From Delphinapterus leucas (Eukaryota; Chordata; Mammalia; Artiodactyla; Monodontidae): DNA of 64,000 bases. The stretch spans positions 17,469,974 through 17,533,973 of the forward strand of contig NW_022098044.1 of the NCBI RefSeq assembly GCF_002288925.2, written 5' to 3'. The notes beneath the pieces were generated by a model that was not told the origin of the DNA, searched no databases, and worked only from the letters and a program-made list of their open reading frames with translations. Below are positions 21,945 through 33,185 of the stretch, in pieces (the stretch's first letter is position 1; every line of letters starts with the position of its first letter). The translations under genes and the position numbers were made by a program.

Positions 21945-22125
21945 TTCTGGCCAGTTGCATGCCCCTCTCTGAATTTGTTAGTACCTTACCTCTGTTCTGT
22001 GCTAATTCTCAGGTGTCTGAATGTCAATATCAAAGCTAACTTAAGCCTTTCTCTTCCAAGAAACCATTTTTGACTGCTCTGCCCAAGTCTGGCTTCTTCC
22101 TTTAGGACTCATTTGAGCTTCTATA
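21945..22125 (+). mobile_element. Possible L2 LINE 3' UTR fragment
   Basis: The stretch with 'aagcctttctcttccaagaa' and 'accatttttgactgctctgc' fits the L2 3' UTR at the 'gccttccctgaccac' position. Directly after it, 22130-22215 looks like antisense L2 ('aaggcacaggggaaaacata'), so two L2 fragments may abut in opposite directions. Confidence 0.4.
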
Positions 22126-22215
22126 TACTGAGGATTGTGTACTGTTCAAGGCACAGGGGAAAACATAGACAAATCAGAGTCTCTAACTTCATGAACTCAT
22201 GGTACAGGAACCAAG

Positions 22216-23249
22216 AAAACCTGAGGTTCTCAATCAAGTCCCACTTTACACACTGAAAAAAATTACATTTCTTTAATTTCTGCATCTGAGCTCAGAGACT
22301 GATCATGATTTTGGGGAGCCCTCCTGAAGAAAAACAATATAAAATGACAAGCATAGAATGAGACAGAAACCCTCAGTGGGGCCTGAGCAAGTGAGGCTCC
22401 AAGGGTTAAGCCTCATGGGCTTCTTGGTAAACCCTCCTCTGCCTGTGTTTGACCTTCCCCTTGAGGCCTTGACATATCCATCCTTGAGAAAGAGAGCTGA
22501 TTTATGCTTATTCTTCAGCAAGTTAATATATATGAACACATCCACTTCCCAGTTCTGTTTTTAGTAACTCTTAATAAATACTTGACTGCAGGATTCCTTC
22601 TGTTTTCCTGCCTTTTTCCCTCGGGTGATTCAAATTTCTGGATATCAGAAAAGAGGCATCCAGTCCTGCCAGCCTCTAGTTGAGGTGTTTTATTCCCTTT
22701 TTTTCTAGCCCTCAGCCTCCATACTGGCTCCATCTGCTGATGTGTAGCTGGGCATGGGTAGGTGACTCCTACCGATGATGGCCACTTTTGCTACTGCCTC
22801 TGGCTGAAAGATCCCCATGCTCTGTGGTCTCCCATGGCAACTCCAGTCCCATTCCAGTCCATAAACTTACTTAGTCCTTCTGTGTTTTCCTTGGTCTCAG
22901 TAACTCTGGGTGACTTTTTTCTGTATTACAGAGAAACAAATAGGGTTGTTTCCCCCTATGTTGCTGCCTAAGACCCACTGGCCCAGGAAACTCCATCAGC
23001 CATTGACATGTTTCCATTGGGCACCCTACTGGAGGTGGAACCATGCCTTCTCTGGAAGTCTCTCTGTCTTTACTAGCAGCCCAGGCCCAAAGAAGCAAGG
23101 CCCTTACAGGCTGTGCTTCAATTCTGAAGGCATACTCAGTTTGGAAAAATTGCCCTCCTCCTTCTCTCCCTGACTCTTGGGTTTTCCCTTGAGGATCATG
23201 AAGGGTGTTCTCCAATGTGACAAGAAGCTAATATCTCATGCCTCAGATT
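22216..23249. other. Unassigned 1-kb stretch
   Basis: The open frames in both directions near 22760-23215 overlap each other and show no domain. No repeat was recognised. Confidence 0.45.
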
Positions 23250-23312
23250 TATTTGTTTATATATATATATATAAACATATATAAAACCTCTATGTATAAA
23301 TATATATAAAAC
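23250..23312. repeat. AT-rich simple repeat
   Basis: Imperfect 'tatata' units with a twice-repeated 'tatataaaacctct' segment (about 23279-23316). Confidence 0.8.
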
Positions 23313-23404
23313 CTCTTTGTTCTGGTTTTCTGCCTTGGTACCTACTATAAAATGATCAGCCATAGAAGTGCTAAGAAAACCTGTTTTCCCCTTAACAAAA
23401 CTAA

Positions 23405-23635
23405 GTATTAGATTGACATGTACACACTGCTATATTTAAAATGGATAACCAACAAGGACCTACTGTATAGCACAGGGAACTCTGCTCAACATTCTGTAAC
23501 AACCTAATTGGGAAAAGAAGTTGAAAAAGAATAGATACATGTATATGTATAACTGAATCACTTTGCTGTACACCTGAAGCTAACACAACACTGTTAATTA
23601 ACTATACTCCAATATAAAATTAAAAGTTAAAAAAA
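23405..23635 (+). mobile_element. L1 3' end, cetartiodactyl type
   Basis: The 3' UTR is recognisable from 'gacatgtacacactgctata', through 'tagcacagggaactctgctc' and 'tgaatcactttgctgtacac', to 'aactatactccaatataaaa' and an A-rich tail. It is severely 5' truncated and carries no coding sequence. It is a useful reference for the shortened relative at 37968. Confidence 0.85.
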
Positions 23636-24939
23636 AAGCAAGTGATGAGTATCAACATCTGTTTGTTTTCTATGTCTGGGACCAACTTATTGTCTTGACA
23701 ACAGTGAAGTGGAAAAGATCCTTGACTAGTAAACAGGAGAGGAGACACATGCGCAATTGTAAACCATAAATAAAGGCCTCTGGAAGAGGCTCACTGTCGT
23801 AGATGAGGTCAGTGGGCTGTAGGAATAAGTGAGTAAAACTCTAGGGGCCTCAGTGGGCAGGGTGAACTTCATACCTGGAACCAAGGGGACAAATTAAGTC
23901 CACCATATCTCAAGACACCAGATACCTAGATCTTCCCCCAAGTATAGGTTTTTTTCTTTTTAAAAGCCTAGAGAGTAAGAAAGCGTGTTTCATAACCATC
24001 TAACTGCAATAATCAATAACCCTCAGGTGTTAATTTTCTATAAATGGCAAAAGCCACTAAATTCTAAATGACTTTGAAAATGCTGGCCTTTGGCTGGGAC
24101 TGTGACCACGGCATGGCCTAAGATGCCTGAGTTTTTCTGCGCTTCATGAAGAATAGCATTGAATGGGTTGGCAATCAGAAAAGCAGTTGCAAAATCAGAT
24201 GAAGAAATCCTCTGAGCCAGTAATTCCATACTGCAGGCATTGCTTTTGCCCCTACTTCTGGGCCATTGTCTGATGAATTTAGCCCCCAAAGCTAATTGGA
24301 ATCAATAGTTAATGTTTCTTCTCAACTCTCCAAATTAATTACAAAATGATGTATGTTCACTTTGTTGCCAGACTATAGATTTCTATTTAAAATTTCCCTC
24401 CAAGGGCACCTTTTCTGCAAGAAGTCAGCTCTGTGTAGTTTGTCATGTCATTCCTTCCCCTATCCACCTTCTTAGTTTTCTCCCCTTGAAATTTTGTGTT
24501 GTGGGCAATATTAATATTCAGGCAATGAATTAGCTGTACTTGAGATAAAGAGAACTTGCCTGGAGAGCAAGCATCAGGAGGTACTGACAAAGATGAAGGC
24601 AATGAGAGCAGAGGAAGGTGACCCTTCTCTTCAAGGTGCTGCAGTTCCAAACTGAATCCTTCTCCTGCATCGTTAGCTGGAGAGCTTCCCTCAAATCAGC
24701 ACAAGTCAAAGGCATCATAAAAGGTGGACTGCAGCTAGTTCTGACCTCTCAGTGAGGAATCTGGATTTCAACAAATAGAGGAACCTCTGCTTTTCATCTG
24801 GATCCCTTAATATATAATGTTCAAGAACTTTCAGGTGAAGATCTCAAAATACCTTTCAGGTAGTATCATTAGCAAGAAAACTGGTACCCACAAGACACTC
24901 AACACACAGGCATTTTTATGATATTGTGATGTATAATAA

Positions 24940-24942
<3 letters not shown>
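23636..24942. other. Unassigned 1.3-kb stretch
   Basis: No repeat was recognised. An 83-residue minus frame at 24038-24289 lacks any recognisable motif. Confidence 0.45.

Positions 24943-24981
<39 letters not shown>
24943..24981. repeat. (AT)19 microsatellite
   Basis: Uninterrupted AT units. Such tracts can extrude as cruciforms and are prone to length change. Confidence 0.95.
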
Positions 24982-24985
<4 letters not shown>

Positions 24986-24989
24986 TCAT

Positions 24990-25735
24990 TGCCTTTTCTG
25001 GAGCAGAATTTCTAAAGTATTTGGACCCCTCCTAAGGATGGGGGCTGGTTGCCAGGAGAACCAACCATGGGATTAGAGGGTTTGAACTTTCAATCTCACC
25101 CCTCACCTCCAGGGAGGAGTGAGAGGATAGGGGCTGGAGGTTTAGTTAATTGCCAATGACCAATGATTTAATCAATCATGCCTATGTAATGAAGCCTACG
25201 CAAGAATCCCAGAGGATAGGGTTCAGAGAGATTCCGGGTTGGCGAACACATGGCATTTTGGAGAGATGGGGAGAGTGGTGCTGACAGAAGGCATGGAAGC
25301 TCCACACCCTTTCCCCATCCCTTGTCTTATGCATCTCTTCCATCTGGTTGTTCCTGCATTATATCTTTTTATAATCAACTGTTAATCTAGTAAGTAAAAT
25401 GTTTCTCTGAGTTCTGTGAGCTGTTCTATCAAACTAATTGAACCTAAGGAGGGGATCATTGGAATCTTCAGTTTGTAGCTGGTAGGTAGGTCAGAAGCAC
25501 AGGTGACAATCTGGGATTGAGACTAGTGTCTGCAGTGAAAGGAGTGGGATCCGTCATGTGGGACTGAGCCCTTAACCCGTGGAATCTGATGCTATCTCTG
25601 GGTAGATAGTGTCAGAATTTAGACACCCTGCTGGTGTCTGATAATTGCTTGGTGTTGTGTGGGAACAAGCCCCTACCCCAACCCCACTGCCAACACTCAC
25701 ATTGGAACTGGGCTCAGGAACCCAGAAAAAATTTT
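24990..25735 (+). mobile_element. ERVL-like LTR relic, family uncertain
   Basis: The blocks 'ttataatcaactgttaatct' with 'agtaagtaaaatgtttctct' near 25370-25409, 'gtcagaagcacaggtgacaa' near 25490, 'gtgggactgagcccttaacc' near 25558 and 'gcttggtgttgtgtgggaa' near 25648 occur in the order I remember for a mammalian LTR. The right part may extend into internal sequence. Exact ends and target duplication were not found. Confidence 0.55.
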
Positions 25736-26109
25736 ACATGTCTTTTACTCAGTTTTCCAATACGGGAGTCCTACATTAAATTTGGTTGTTTCTAAGTCTG
25801 TCCTTATTCCACCCTACTTGTCCCACATATAGTAGTGCAGAGGAGAAATAAAGAAGAATAAAATTGTCACAGTGGACTTTCCTTCTGGGAGAATAGGAGT
25901 TTGAAGTTGAGATAAAGTCTTGTCTATTCTGATACTGCTCAGAAGTTGGGAGGATGTTACTGAAATGTTAGGGGATGGTGGGATGCACAAGAAAAGACCT
26001 CACATAAAGGGTTCTGTTAACTTTTGCAGACAGTCTTTCTGTCCATCACTACTTACTGCTCAAAATTGAGGAGGCATCTTTCCCCCTCTTTCTATCTCAC
26101 AGTAACATC
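25736..26109. other. Unassigned sequence
   Basis: No recognised element. Confidence 0.4.
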
Positions 26110-26320
26110 ACCTGTCTGGTTTGTTTCTTTCATTCAATGAAAGATATTACACAAACACATATGCCAGCCCTCAGAGAAGCAAAAAGGAATAAGGGACCAT
26201 CTCTGCCCTCAAGAAACTCCTGGTCTAGGGAGGAGCAGAATAAAAAGCCCCTCTCACATTCTCAGAACAGAGATGAACCTGATCAGACTCCAGTGTCAGA
26301 ACAGGATGTTAGACCAGATT
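26110..26320 (-). mobile_element. L2 LINE 3' UTR fragment, reverse orientation
   Basis: 'gaccatctctgccctcaaga' followed by 'aactcctggtctaggga' is the antisense L2 3' UTR anchor. The small plus frame across it is not a gene. Confidence 0.5.
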
Positions 26321-26672
26321 AATAAGAGTTAGAGAGGCTAATGTGAGTGTGGGTTGGCCTGGTAGATACAGCCAGAGTAGTCAGGAATTACAGAAGAAAG
26401 GGATTTGTAGCAGGGTAGACGTGTAACAGAGCAGGACCCTATGGGGCCTTCCCAGGACAGACCCCCTCCACCCATACCTTCCACCTGCCTTTTGTCTGTA
26501 GAAAAACTTTAGCCAAAGAGGAAAATTAATCATAGAAATTAGAAAATGCAGAAGCAAAGAAAAGCAGTCAAACAGGACAAAATAACAATAGTATAGTCAT
26601 TAAACAAAGTCAAGGACCTTTAGTTCCTCCTCAATATTCTGAGTGATATCTTGCGAGCTGTCTTATAGATAC
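26321..26672. other. Unassigned sequence
   Basis: No recognised element. It ends at the proposed start of the LTR at 26673. Confidence 0.4.
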
Positions 26673-27112
26673 TGTAACCCCCACCAGGTGGAAGAAGTTA
26701 ACTACATGATGACCAGGCTGTCGCCATGACATAAGCTGCTCCATCTTGCAAAATTCTGAGAACTGGCCTCAAAGAAAGTGGGAACAAACTGACCCTGGAA
26801 CTAAAGATTATACTTTAAAAAATCAAGATGACACTGATCAGACCACCTCGTGACCAAGTTCAAGACGACTGTCAGAGCTGACTGTGCTGTACTGCATGCA
26901 GCCCCCCAGGCTTTGCCTGTGCACCCCTGAAACTCCCCTTTAAAAGCTCTTGCTTGCTGATCAGCAGTGGGGAATTGGCTTTTAGACACAAGTCCACCTT
27001 GTCTCCCAGTTTCCAGCCGCTGAAATAAAGCAAGCCTTTTCTTTCCTGCCAACACTTGTCTCTCAAGTATTGGCCTTCGAGCAGTGAGTAGCTGAACCTC
27101 AGTTCAGCAACA
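26673..27112 (+). mobile_element. ERV1-like solo LTR
   Basis: The unit begins tgtaaccccc and ends ttcagcaaca. A TATA-like 'ctttaaaagc' lies at about 26938-26947 and a polyadenylation signal aataaa at 27024-27029, a spacing that fits U3-R. The U5-like end 'cttgtctctcaagtattggc' is followed by 'gagcagtgagtagctgaacc'. No clear target duplication was found at these ends, so a few bases may be off. No gag, pol or env remnants follow. After about 100 bases the sequence passes into a MIR, so this is a solo LTR or a broken copy. Confidence 0.65.
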
Positions 27113-27224
27113 GATGGAGCCCCTGGAAAGTCAAGAATACAAGTTAGACTGGTGCTTGGGCCTCTTGGTGAACAGAAGTTTTCTGAGCATGGGTGTAGGC
27201 AGCCTGGCCTCTGGCTTCCAAGAG

Positions 27225-27345
27225 TAACCCTAGCTCTGCCTCGGACTAGTTCCTTGACCCCCATCCATATTCAACCCCTCTGGGCTTGTATTTCCATTTA
27301 ATAAATGAAAATAATATCTATCTTAAATGATTGGGGGGAAATATT
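27225..27345 (+). mobile_element. MIR SINE fragment
   Basis: The core 'tagttccttgacccccatcc' followed by 'ctgggcttgtatttccattt' and 'aataaatgaaaataatatct' matches the MIR core and 3' part. Confidence 0.6.
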
Positions 27346-27746
27346 GTTTTAAGATTCCTTTAGTTGTGTGTTAAAGAAACCAAATTTGAATTAGGTTATG
27401 CAAGTATTTGGGAGAGGAGGAGGGACTATGAGGTACTGGAAGTTTTCAGAAAGCAAGAAAAGGCAGGGGGCAGCCGGTCTCAGGGATTCTCTCCCAGGCT
27501 TGTCTTTGCTTCTACTCTCAGTCCCACTTTTTCCACATGGGGGAGAATATGGTACCAGTGACATCAGTTCTGTCCCTTTCTGTCTGCCAGCCTCACCACC
27601 AGCAGTAGTCTGAGATTTGCACCTTCTGATCCCAAGTTCAAAATCACAGAGAAGTACTCTGTTTTGAGTAACTTTGCATCCTTGGCCCAATCAACAGACT
27701 ATCCCATTCAAATCACAGGGTTAGAGTGGGAAAAAGAGCATTTCCC
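27346..27746. other. Unassigned sequence
   Basis: No recognised element. The overlapping frames on both strands near 27391-27690 are not supported as genes. Confidence 0.4.
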
Positions 27747-27759
27747 GGAAAAGTCTTCT

Positions 27760-28386
27760 TTTTTTAATTTTTTTTTTATTGGGGTAGAGTTGTTTTACAA
27801 TATTGTGTTAGTTTCTACTGTACAGCGAAGTGGAATTCCCTGTGCTATATAGCAGGTTCTCATTAGTTGTCTATTTTATACATATTAGTATATATATATA
27901 TGTCAAACCCAATCTCCCTATTCATCTCACGTCCCTTCCCCCCTTGGTGTTCATACGTTTGTTCTCTACGTCTATGTCTCTATTTCTGCCTTGCAAACTC
28001 GTTCATCTGTACCATTTTTCTAGAGTCCACATATATACATTTATATACTATATTTGTTTTCCTGTTTCTGACTTAACTCTGTATGACAGTCTCTAGGTCC
28101 ATCCACGTCTCTACAAAAGACCCAGTTTTGTTCCGTTTTATGGATGAGTAATATTCCATTGTATATATGTACCACATCTTCTTTATCCATTCATCTGTCG
28201 ATGGGCATTTAGGTTGCTTCCAAGACCTGGCTATTGCAAATAGTGCTGCAATCAACACTGGCATGCATGTGTCTTTTTGAATTATGGTTTCCTCTGGGTA
28301 TAAGTCCAGTAGTGGGATGGCTGGGTCATATGGTAATTCTATTTTTAGTTTTTGAAGGAACCTCCATACTGTTCTCCATAGTGGCT
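27760..28386 (-). mobile_element. 5'-truncated L1, reverse orientation, perfect target-site duplication
   Basis: The insertion runs from an A tail (T run at about 27760-27778) through L1 3' UTR text ('tacaatattgtgttagtttc') into the ORF2 C-terminal region, and stops at 28386. The duplication ggaaaagtcttct is perfect at 27747-27759 and 28387-28399. The 627-base length shows strong 5' truncation. The intact duplication and the good conservation of the coding part point to a recent insertion. Confidence 0.95.
28073..28386 (-). pseudogene. L1 ORF2 C-terminal fragment
   Basis: The minus strand keeps an open frame through the end of ORF2, with residues such as [40 protein letters not shown] and WIKKMWYIYTMEYY. 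It covers only the C-terminal part, without endonuclease or reverse-transcriptase domains. It is truncated by the insertion boundary at 28386 and is noncoding in practice. Its frame is a good internal reference for the deleted L1 at 61.8 kb. Confidence 0.9.
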
Positions 28387-28399
28387 GGAAAAGTCTTCT

Positions 28400-28539
28400 G
28401 TGCAGGCAAATCAATAGTTTTGACAAATAGTAATGGTTGATGGCAAGACGGTGTTCCAGTGCCTTGGGTCAGAAGACCAAACAGATTACACTGCAGACAG
28501 CATCTTCAGGACTCTAGGCAAGTCACAGGTACAAGAAAC
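28400..28539. other. Short unassigned gap between L1 and MIR
   Basis: No recognised element. Confidence 0.4.
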
Positions 28540-28710
28540 TAAAAATATTGAGTGGCTACTTTATGCCAGTTACTTTACATATTATTTCATCTAATTCATC
28601 TATCAGTTCTTAGAGTTAAGTAGTATTACTCACATTTTATACACGAAATCAGAGGAGTTCATTGACTTACAGCAAAAACATAAGGAAGGAAGTTCATCTG
28701 GCTCCAAATT
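28540..28710 (-). mobile_element. MIR SINE, reverse orientation
   Basis: 'ggctactttatgccagttac', 'tttacatattatttcatcta' and 'cacattttatacacgaaatc' follow the antisense MIR order. Confidence 0.7.
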
Positions 28711-29059
28711 GTAGGCTCTTCCTGCCTTCCTGCATTCCCAGAGGTCAAGGGACCTCCCTGCGTGATGCGGGAGATTCCTCTTCTTTGATTTTATTGAGGC
28801 AGTGTTCGCTTGTAAACATAACACTATATTACAAGATGTATGAGGGATGAAGGCTCCACCCCTCCTTATTTTCTGTAGTAGAAAGCAGTCTTTCTCACCA
28901 TCTATCTGTGAAATAGAAGAAAGCAGAGACTCCCTTCCTCCCTTTCCTACAGGTTTTGGAATTCTTACTTTCCTTATTCAAGAAAACAAACATTTGGTCA
29001 TATTTTAAAATGATGAAGCCCATGTTAAACCCACCACCTTAATGAGTAATACTCTCATG
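28711..29059. other. Unassigned sequence
   Basis: No recognised element. Confidence 0.4.
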
Positions 29060-29230
29060 AAGGGAGAGCGTGGAACTGGAGACAGATTGGGGCCCCCTCT
29101 GCCACATGGTATAGCTGTGGGTAATTGCCAGTGCACCAAGTGTCTCTGGATCCCAGTTTTCTAATTAACAGAATGGGAATAAACTAAACACCGTAAAAAT
29201 GTTGTGAATTTTCATTCAGAGGCTCATGTG
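29060..29230 (+). mobile_element. MIR SINE, diverged
   Basis: 'gcgtggaactggagacagat' followed by 'tctgccacatggtatagctg' and 'atcccagttttctaattaac' then 'agaatgggaataa' fits the MIR tRNA-related and core order. Confidence 0.55.
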
Positions 29231-29904
29231 AACAATTTTCTTTTGTATAAAGTTAAGTATTTCTGATACATTATATTTGTATAGCAATATATAGCCTGGG
29301 CAATGTTGATTCATATTAAGCTCCTGCTCATCAATTGAAAGTGAAACCAGTCTGGGTGGAGTGATGGTAGGTGACCCCATTGGTTTCCAGCAGACTTTCT
29401 GTACACAGAATCATTTCATGCACCAGTTGCTAGAAAGTCAAAGAGTAAATCTGAAACAAATGGCATAGAATCAGGAATACAAAGGTCACCAGGGGGAGAG
29501 AAGTTAAAGATTAGAAGTGGTCATCAATAGAGTAATGCCAAATTGATATCTATGATTATTGCCAGGAAGGGTGAACTGAATAATTGTAATAGGCTAGTGT
29601 CCCTTTGAAATGACACTGGAGATATCCATGTGAAATAATGAAAATTTGGCCAGGCAAACAGTTTAATTTTACCAGGATTGACCTTGCTTTGGAAAAGCAT
29701 GAAAATGTTTGATACAAACAAACAAAATATTATTTAAATTGCCCAGATGCTAGAAGAATAACTACACACCCAATCCAATGAGACAGATGTTGCAGTGACG
29801 AAAATTATATTCTGAATACAGTTTATATTGTTGTTGATTTCCTTGCCAACCTAGAAATAATACAGAATTTCCAAGGTTCATTTACGGAAGGTAAAGTCAG
29901 AGAG
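29231..29904. other. Unassigned sequence
   Basis: No recognised element. Confidence 0.4.
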
Positions 29905-29909
29905 AACGG

Positions 29910-30085
29910 TGATGTAGAGTAGCATGAAGTTCACAGGATTTGAATTCAGACATAATGCCTATGAATTTAGCTGGACTCCTAGTTTAAGACATGAGATCAA
30001 TCCAAGACTCAGTGTTTTTATAGCTGAAAACAAGGATACAAATAACAACTTTCAGTGCTGACTAAATAGGATAAATTAGCAATAG
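29910..30085 (+). mobile_element. MIR SINE
   Basis: 'gtagagtagcatgaagttca' and 'caggatttgaattcagacat' fit the MIR head, followed by 'gactcagtgtttttatagct' and 'gaaaacaaggatacaaataa'. It lies back to back with the next MIR in the opposite direction. Confidence 0.6.
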
Positions 30086-30089
30086 AGAA

Positions 30090-30285
30090 TATTTATGAAT
30101 TATTTACTATTGCCAGGCACTGCTTTAAGCACTTTATAGATATTCTTTTGGCCCTCATAACAACCCTTGCAACTCTCATGTTACAGGTGAGGAAAAAGAA
30201 GCACGGGTAGGTTAGCTTAGCTTCCTGAGGTCACACAGCTAGGGAGCACTGGGGCAGCAGAATAGACCCACATAGTCTTCAGCAA
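30090..30285 (-). mobile_element. MIR SINE, reverse orientation
   Basis: A clear antisense MIR: 'attgccaggcactgctttaa', 'gcactttatagatattcttt', 'gttacaggtgaggaaaaaga' and 'cctgaggtcacacagctagg' in order. Confidence 0.85.
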
Positions 30286-30679
30286 ATTCTGTGATCCTAT
30301 CCCAAGTCATTCGCTAGAAACGTGGACAGCATGCTGAGCAGCATTGAGAAAGCGTTTGACGTTGGTCATCTGGAAAGGCTCCAGTAAATGATATGTGAAG
30401 TGCTGAGCTGTGCCTGACTCATAGGAGGCCCAAAAATGCGGGTGGGGAAAAGCCAGTTCTTTAGCTCCTTTCTATCACAATAAAAAATAAAGCATTATCT
30501 TAAAAACTTCAGAAGCTGCTTCTCAATATTAAAAGAGATCTTTCACAGGTGAGCAAGAGGGAACTACAAATCCTCCACGTTAAATAAGAAACGTTTCCTT
30601 TATAAAGGTAAATTCAATTTGAGTTTTGAAGCATAAAAAGTGAGGCATGTAAAGTCCATGTGGCCAAAGAGCAGAGGCT
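30286..30679. other. Unassigned sequence
   Basis: No recognised element. It leads into the CpG-enriched block. Confidence 0.4.
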
Positions 30680-31235
30680 CTCAGACAGCAGCACACCGGG
30701 GAGCTGGGGCGAAGGTGAGGCGGCCTGGCTGGGGTGCCGGCATTCAGATCCGGAGTGGGATCCAGCTTCACGGACTCTTGCGTCTCCAAGAAACAAAGCC
30801 TCGCAGACACAGGAATCCGGTAGTGGCTGAACATCTGGAAAACGGAGCCCCGGGATGAATTATGTGCAGATTATCTTGCACTTGCACTGGAATTTCTGTT
30901 TATTCACAGTCGAGGAGCATAAAGAAGAAAACCTGTTTCACACCTGGCATTTGATTTAGAAGAGATTGCTTCTCCAGCCGGAGGAAAAGCCATCTGAACT
31001 GCGCTGTGTCCTGGCTCGGCTTCAGGGCTCCAGCAGCCAAGCAAAGCGCCTTATTTCGCAATGCGCTCTGTAAACTTTTGCGCCTGTGGAAGAAACGTGT
31101 GTGCACGAGGCCACCCGTGTGTGTGCAAGCACCAGACACAGCCCAAGTGGGAGGACCCAGAGCACATCCAGCCCAATCGCCAAGCTTCTCCCTTTTCCCA
31201 GATAGCTCCGTAAATGTCACCAGGACCTAAGGTAC
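30680..31235. other. CpG-enriched unique segment, candidate regulatory element or exon
   Basis: About two dozen CpGs fall in roughly 530 bases, far more than in the neighbouring kilobases, and I recognise no repeat here. Open frames exist on both strands (30640-30858 and 31006-31230 plus, 30580-30834 and 30900-31220 minus), none with a known domain. A splice-donor-like 'aaggtgaggc' lies at about 30713. No TATA box or polyadenylation signal stands out. It could be an enhancer, an alternative promoter, a noncoding exon or simply a GC-rich unique patch. Confidence 0.4.
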
Positions 31236-32714
31236 AGCACAGAGCTTTCCAAGCATGCCTTTACCTTTGTTTGGAATTCATTTTACTCTTTGGGTTTGCT
31301 AAGTGTGGAAAGTTCATGGAGGAACCAACCTCTTAGCCCCAAAGCAACGGTTTATTGTGTACGTCCATGCAAGCATCTCACTGAGCACTGCTTTGGGGTT
31401 TTTAAACGAAGTTCTTCCTGCTAAAAAACCCTCTTTTCCTCTAATTGAGCCCCATCTCTTTGTAAGTAAAATGGAAATGCCCCTTTAAATCAGTGTTTTC
31501 TCTTATCATGTCTGCAGGAAGTGTCCAGAACAAAATGAAATAAAAACCCTTTTTTGTTGTTAATGGGACAGGCACTGGCTAAGTTCATAGTTACCTCTTT
31601 TTTATAAGACCCTCTCTAGGAGCCCAGCAACAGGTAGTATCTCTAGCAAATATTTACTCAAGTCTACGGTATTCTTACATACCCGTTCACTTTTTCATTT
31701 GGTACTCACTGCCTTGTACTTTCAGCAGGGTCAAGTGATGCTAACAGTGGATGAGGATGTATTGCTTATAAACATGATGGACTTAATGGGTGAAGTATGA
31801 GATCATTTTTATCAGTGGGAAACCCTTCTTTTTTTAGAAAAAAATCACCCTTCCAGGTACAGAGACTGGAGAAGGCATGAGAAAGGGAAGATTGCATTCA
31901 AAATCCTTGCTTCTGTATTGTTAGCTGGTGGGAGGCAACAGAAGAATCCCTTGTTCAGCAAAATTTATGATTGTGCCTCTGAGGATACACAGTAGGCCAT
32001 CAGGGCAGGGCAGGTAGGGAGGTAAAATGCTCTATTTGATAGAGTGGGGGAGATGGACTTGCTACTGGAATCTGAAAGAAGGGAACCCACTCAGTCCTGT
32101 GGAGAGAGAGCTGAGAGATGGGCAAGGTGCCTTGGAGGTCACAGAGAAACGTGCCCAGCACGTTCATCAGTCAGGGTGGCTGATGGACTTGTAAAGAACA
32201 ACGTCAAATAGACCCAGTTCTAGGTTATTTGCCTTCCTGCAAGTGAACTCCAAATCTTCAATACAAACCCTATATTTATAAATGCTGTGAGTGTATTGTT
32301 TTGGGGGGGAAAAAAAGGAAGAGGGCGGAATTCCTTGTATGTCCTTGTGGAGCAATGTCAAAGGCTAAGGCCCTGAGGGGGTTATAAACCAGGGTAGATC
32401 ATTGGACTTCCCACAGAATATAGGATAGTATGGGACAACTTTGTTTTACTGTCTTTGGAGACAAGGATTTTTTGTTTTTTTCAATGGTGAGCCCACCATT
32501 GGAATCCAACTCAAGAGGTAATTGTTAAGTACGCAGGAATTTTGCAAGGTGGTTAGTTGTCAAACCATAGGTAGCTTGAAATTGACCGTGGTGGGAAGAG
32601 TTGCCCCTTGGATAGCAGCAATCACTGCAAATCAAGGCTTTTTCTTTCAGAAAGACTGTTTGTCAGCACACTGCTGGTTTACACTCTAGCAATAACAACT
32701 TAATTGTCGTTCCA
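31236..32714. other. Unassigned 1.5-kb stretch
   Basis: No gene or named repeat was recognised. A short G-run/A-run junction is at about 32302-32317. Confidence 0.45.
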
Positions 32715-33055
32715 GATCATACAAGCCTCATTCCTTGAGGGCTCCCATTTGTCCATGTGATGCTTGCTCTGCCTGAAACATTTTCTTTTACATTGTGTTC
32801 CTGAAAAACACCTGTTTCAATACAAGATGCAAGACTTTTGATGAGATATTAGCAGCCCTCCTAATGTCTTCAAGATGTATCTTGACTATGCACAGAGCCC
32901 ATTTCTTTTTTGTGCCTATTTTTCTTTCCACGGCTCTACTGAATTGTCATCAGTTTGAGGTCAGTATCTCAAGTCTCAATCCAGGCATCTTCAATATCTT
33001 GCATAGTGCCTGGCATGTAACAGACTCTTAAAATATGTATGTTGAATGAACGGGT
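32715..33055 (+). mobile_element. L2 LINE 3' UTR
   Basis: 'gatgcttgctctgcctgaaa' near 32760 and the terminal 'gcatagtgcctggcatgtaa' plus 'atgttgaatgaacg' near 33001-33053 match the L2 3' end. It is diverged and noncoding. Confidence 0.65.
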
Positions 33056-33185
33056 GAATGAATACACATCTGCTGTGTCGTGCCAGGCAGGAGAGAGAAA
33101 GAGGTGACTGACAGGCACATTCTGAATGAGCTTACAGTCTAGTGTTTCCAAAGGAGGAAAAGCAGTATCAAAATAAACAAAACAA
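33056..33185 (-). mobile_element. L2 LINE 3' UTR fragment, reverse orientation
   Basis: 'gaatgagcttacagtctagt' near 33125 is the antisense of the L2 'actagaatgtaagctc' block. Two L2 ends thus meet tail to tail with the copy at 32715. Confidence 0.55.

Noticed and set aside
24038..24289. An 83-residue minus-strand frame in otherwise unassigned sequence
   Set aside because: No recognisable domain, start context or splice signals; could be chance. A protein search would settle it.
26673..27240. A complete provirus starting at the LTR
   Set aside because: No retroviral coding remnants follow; within about 110 bases the sequence passes into a MIR.
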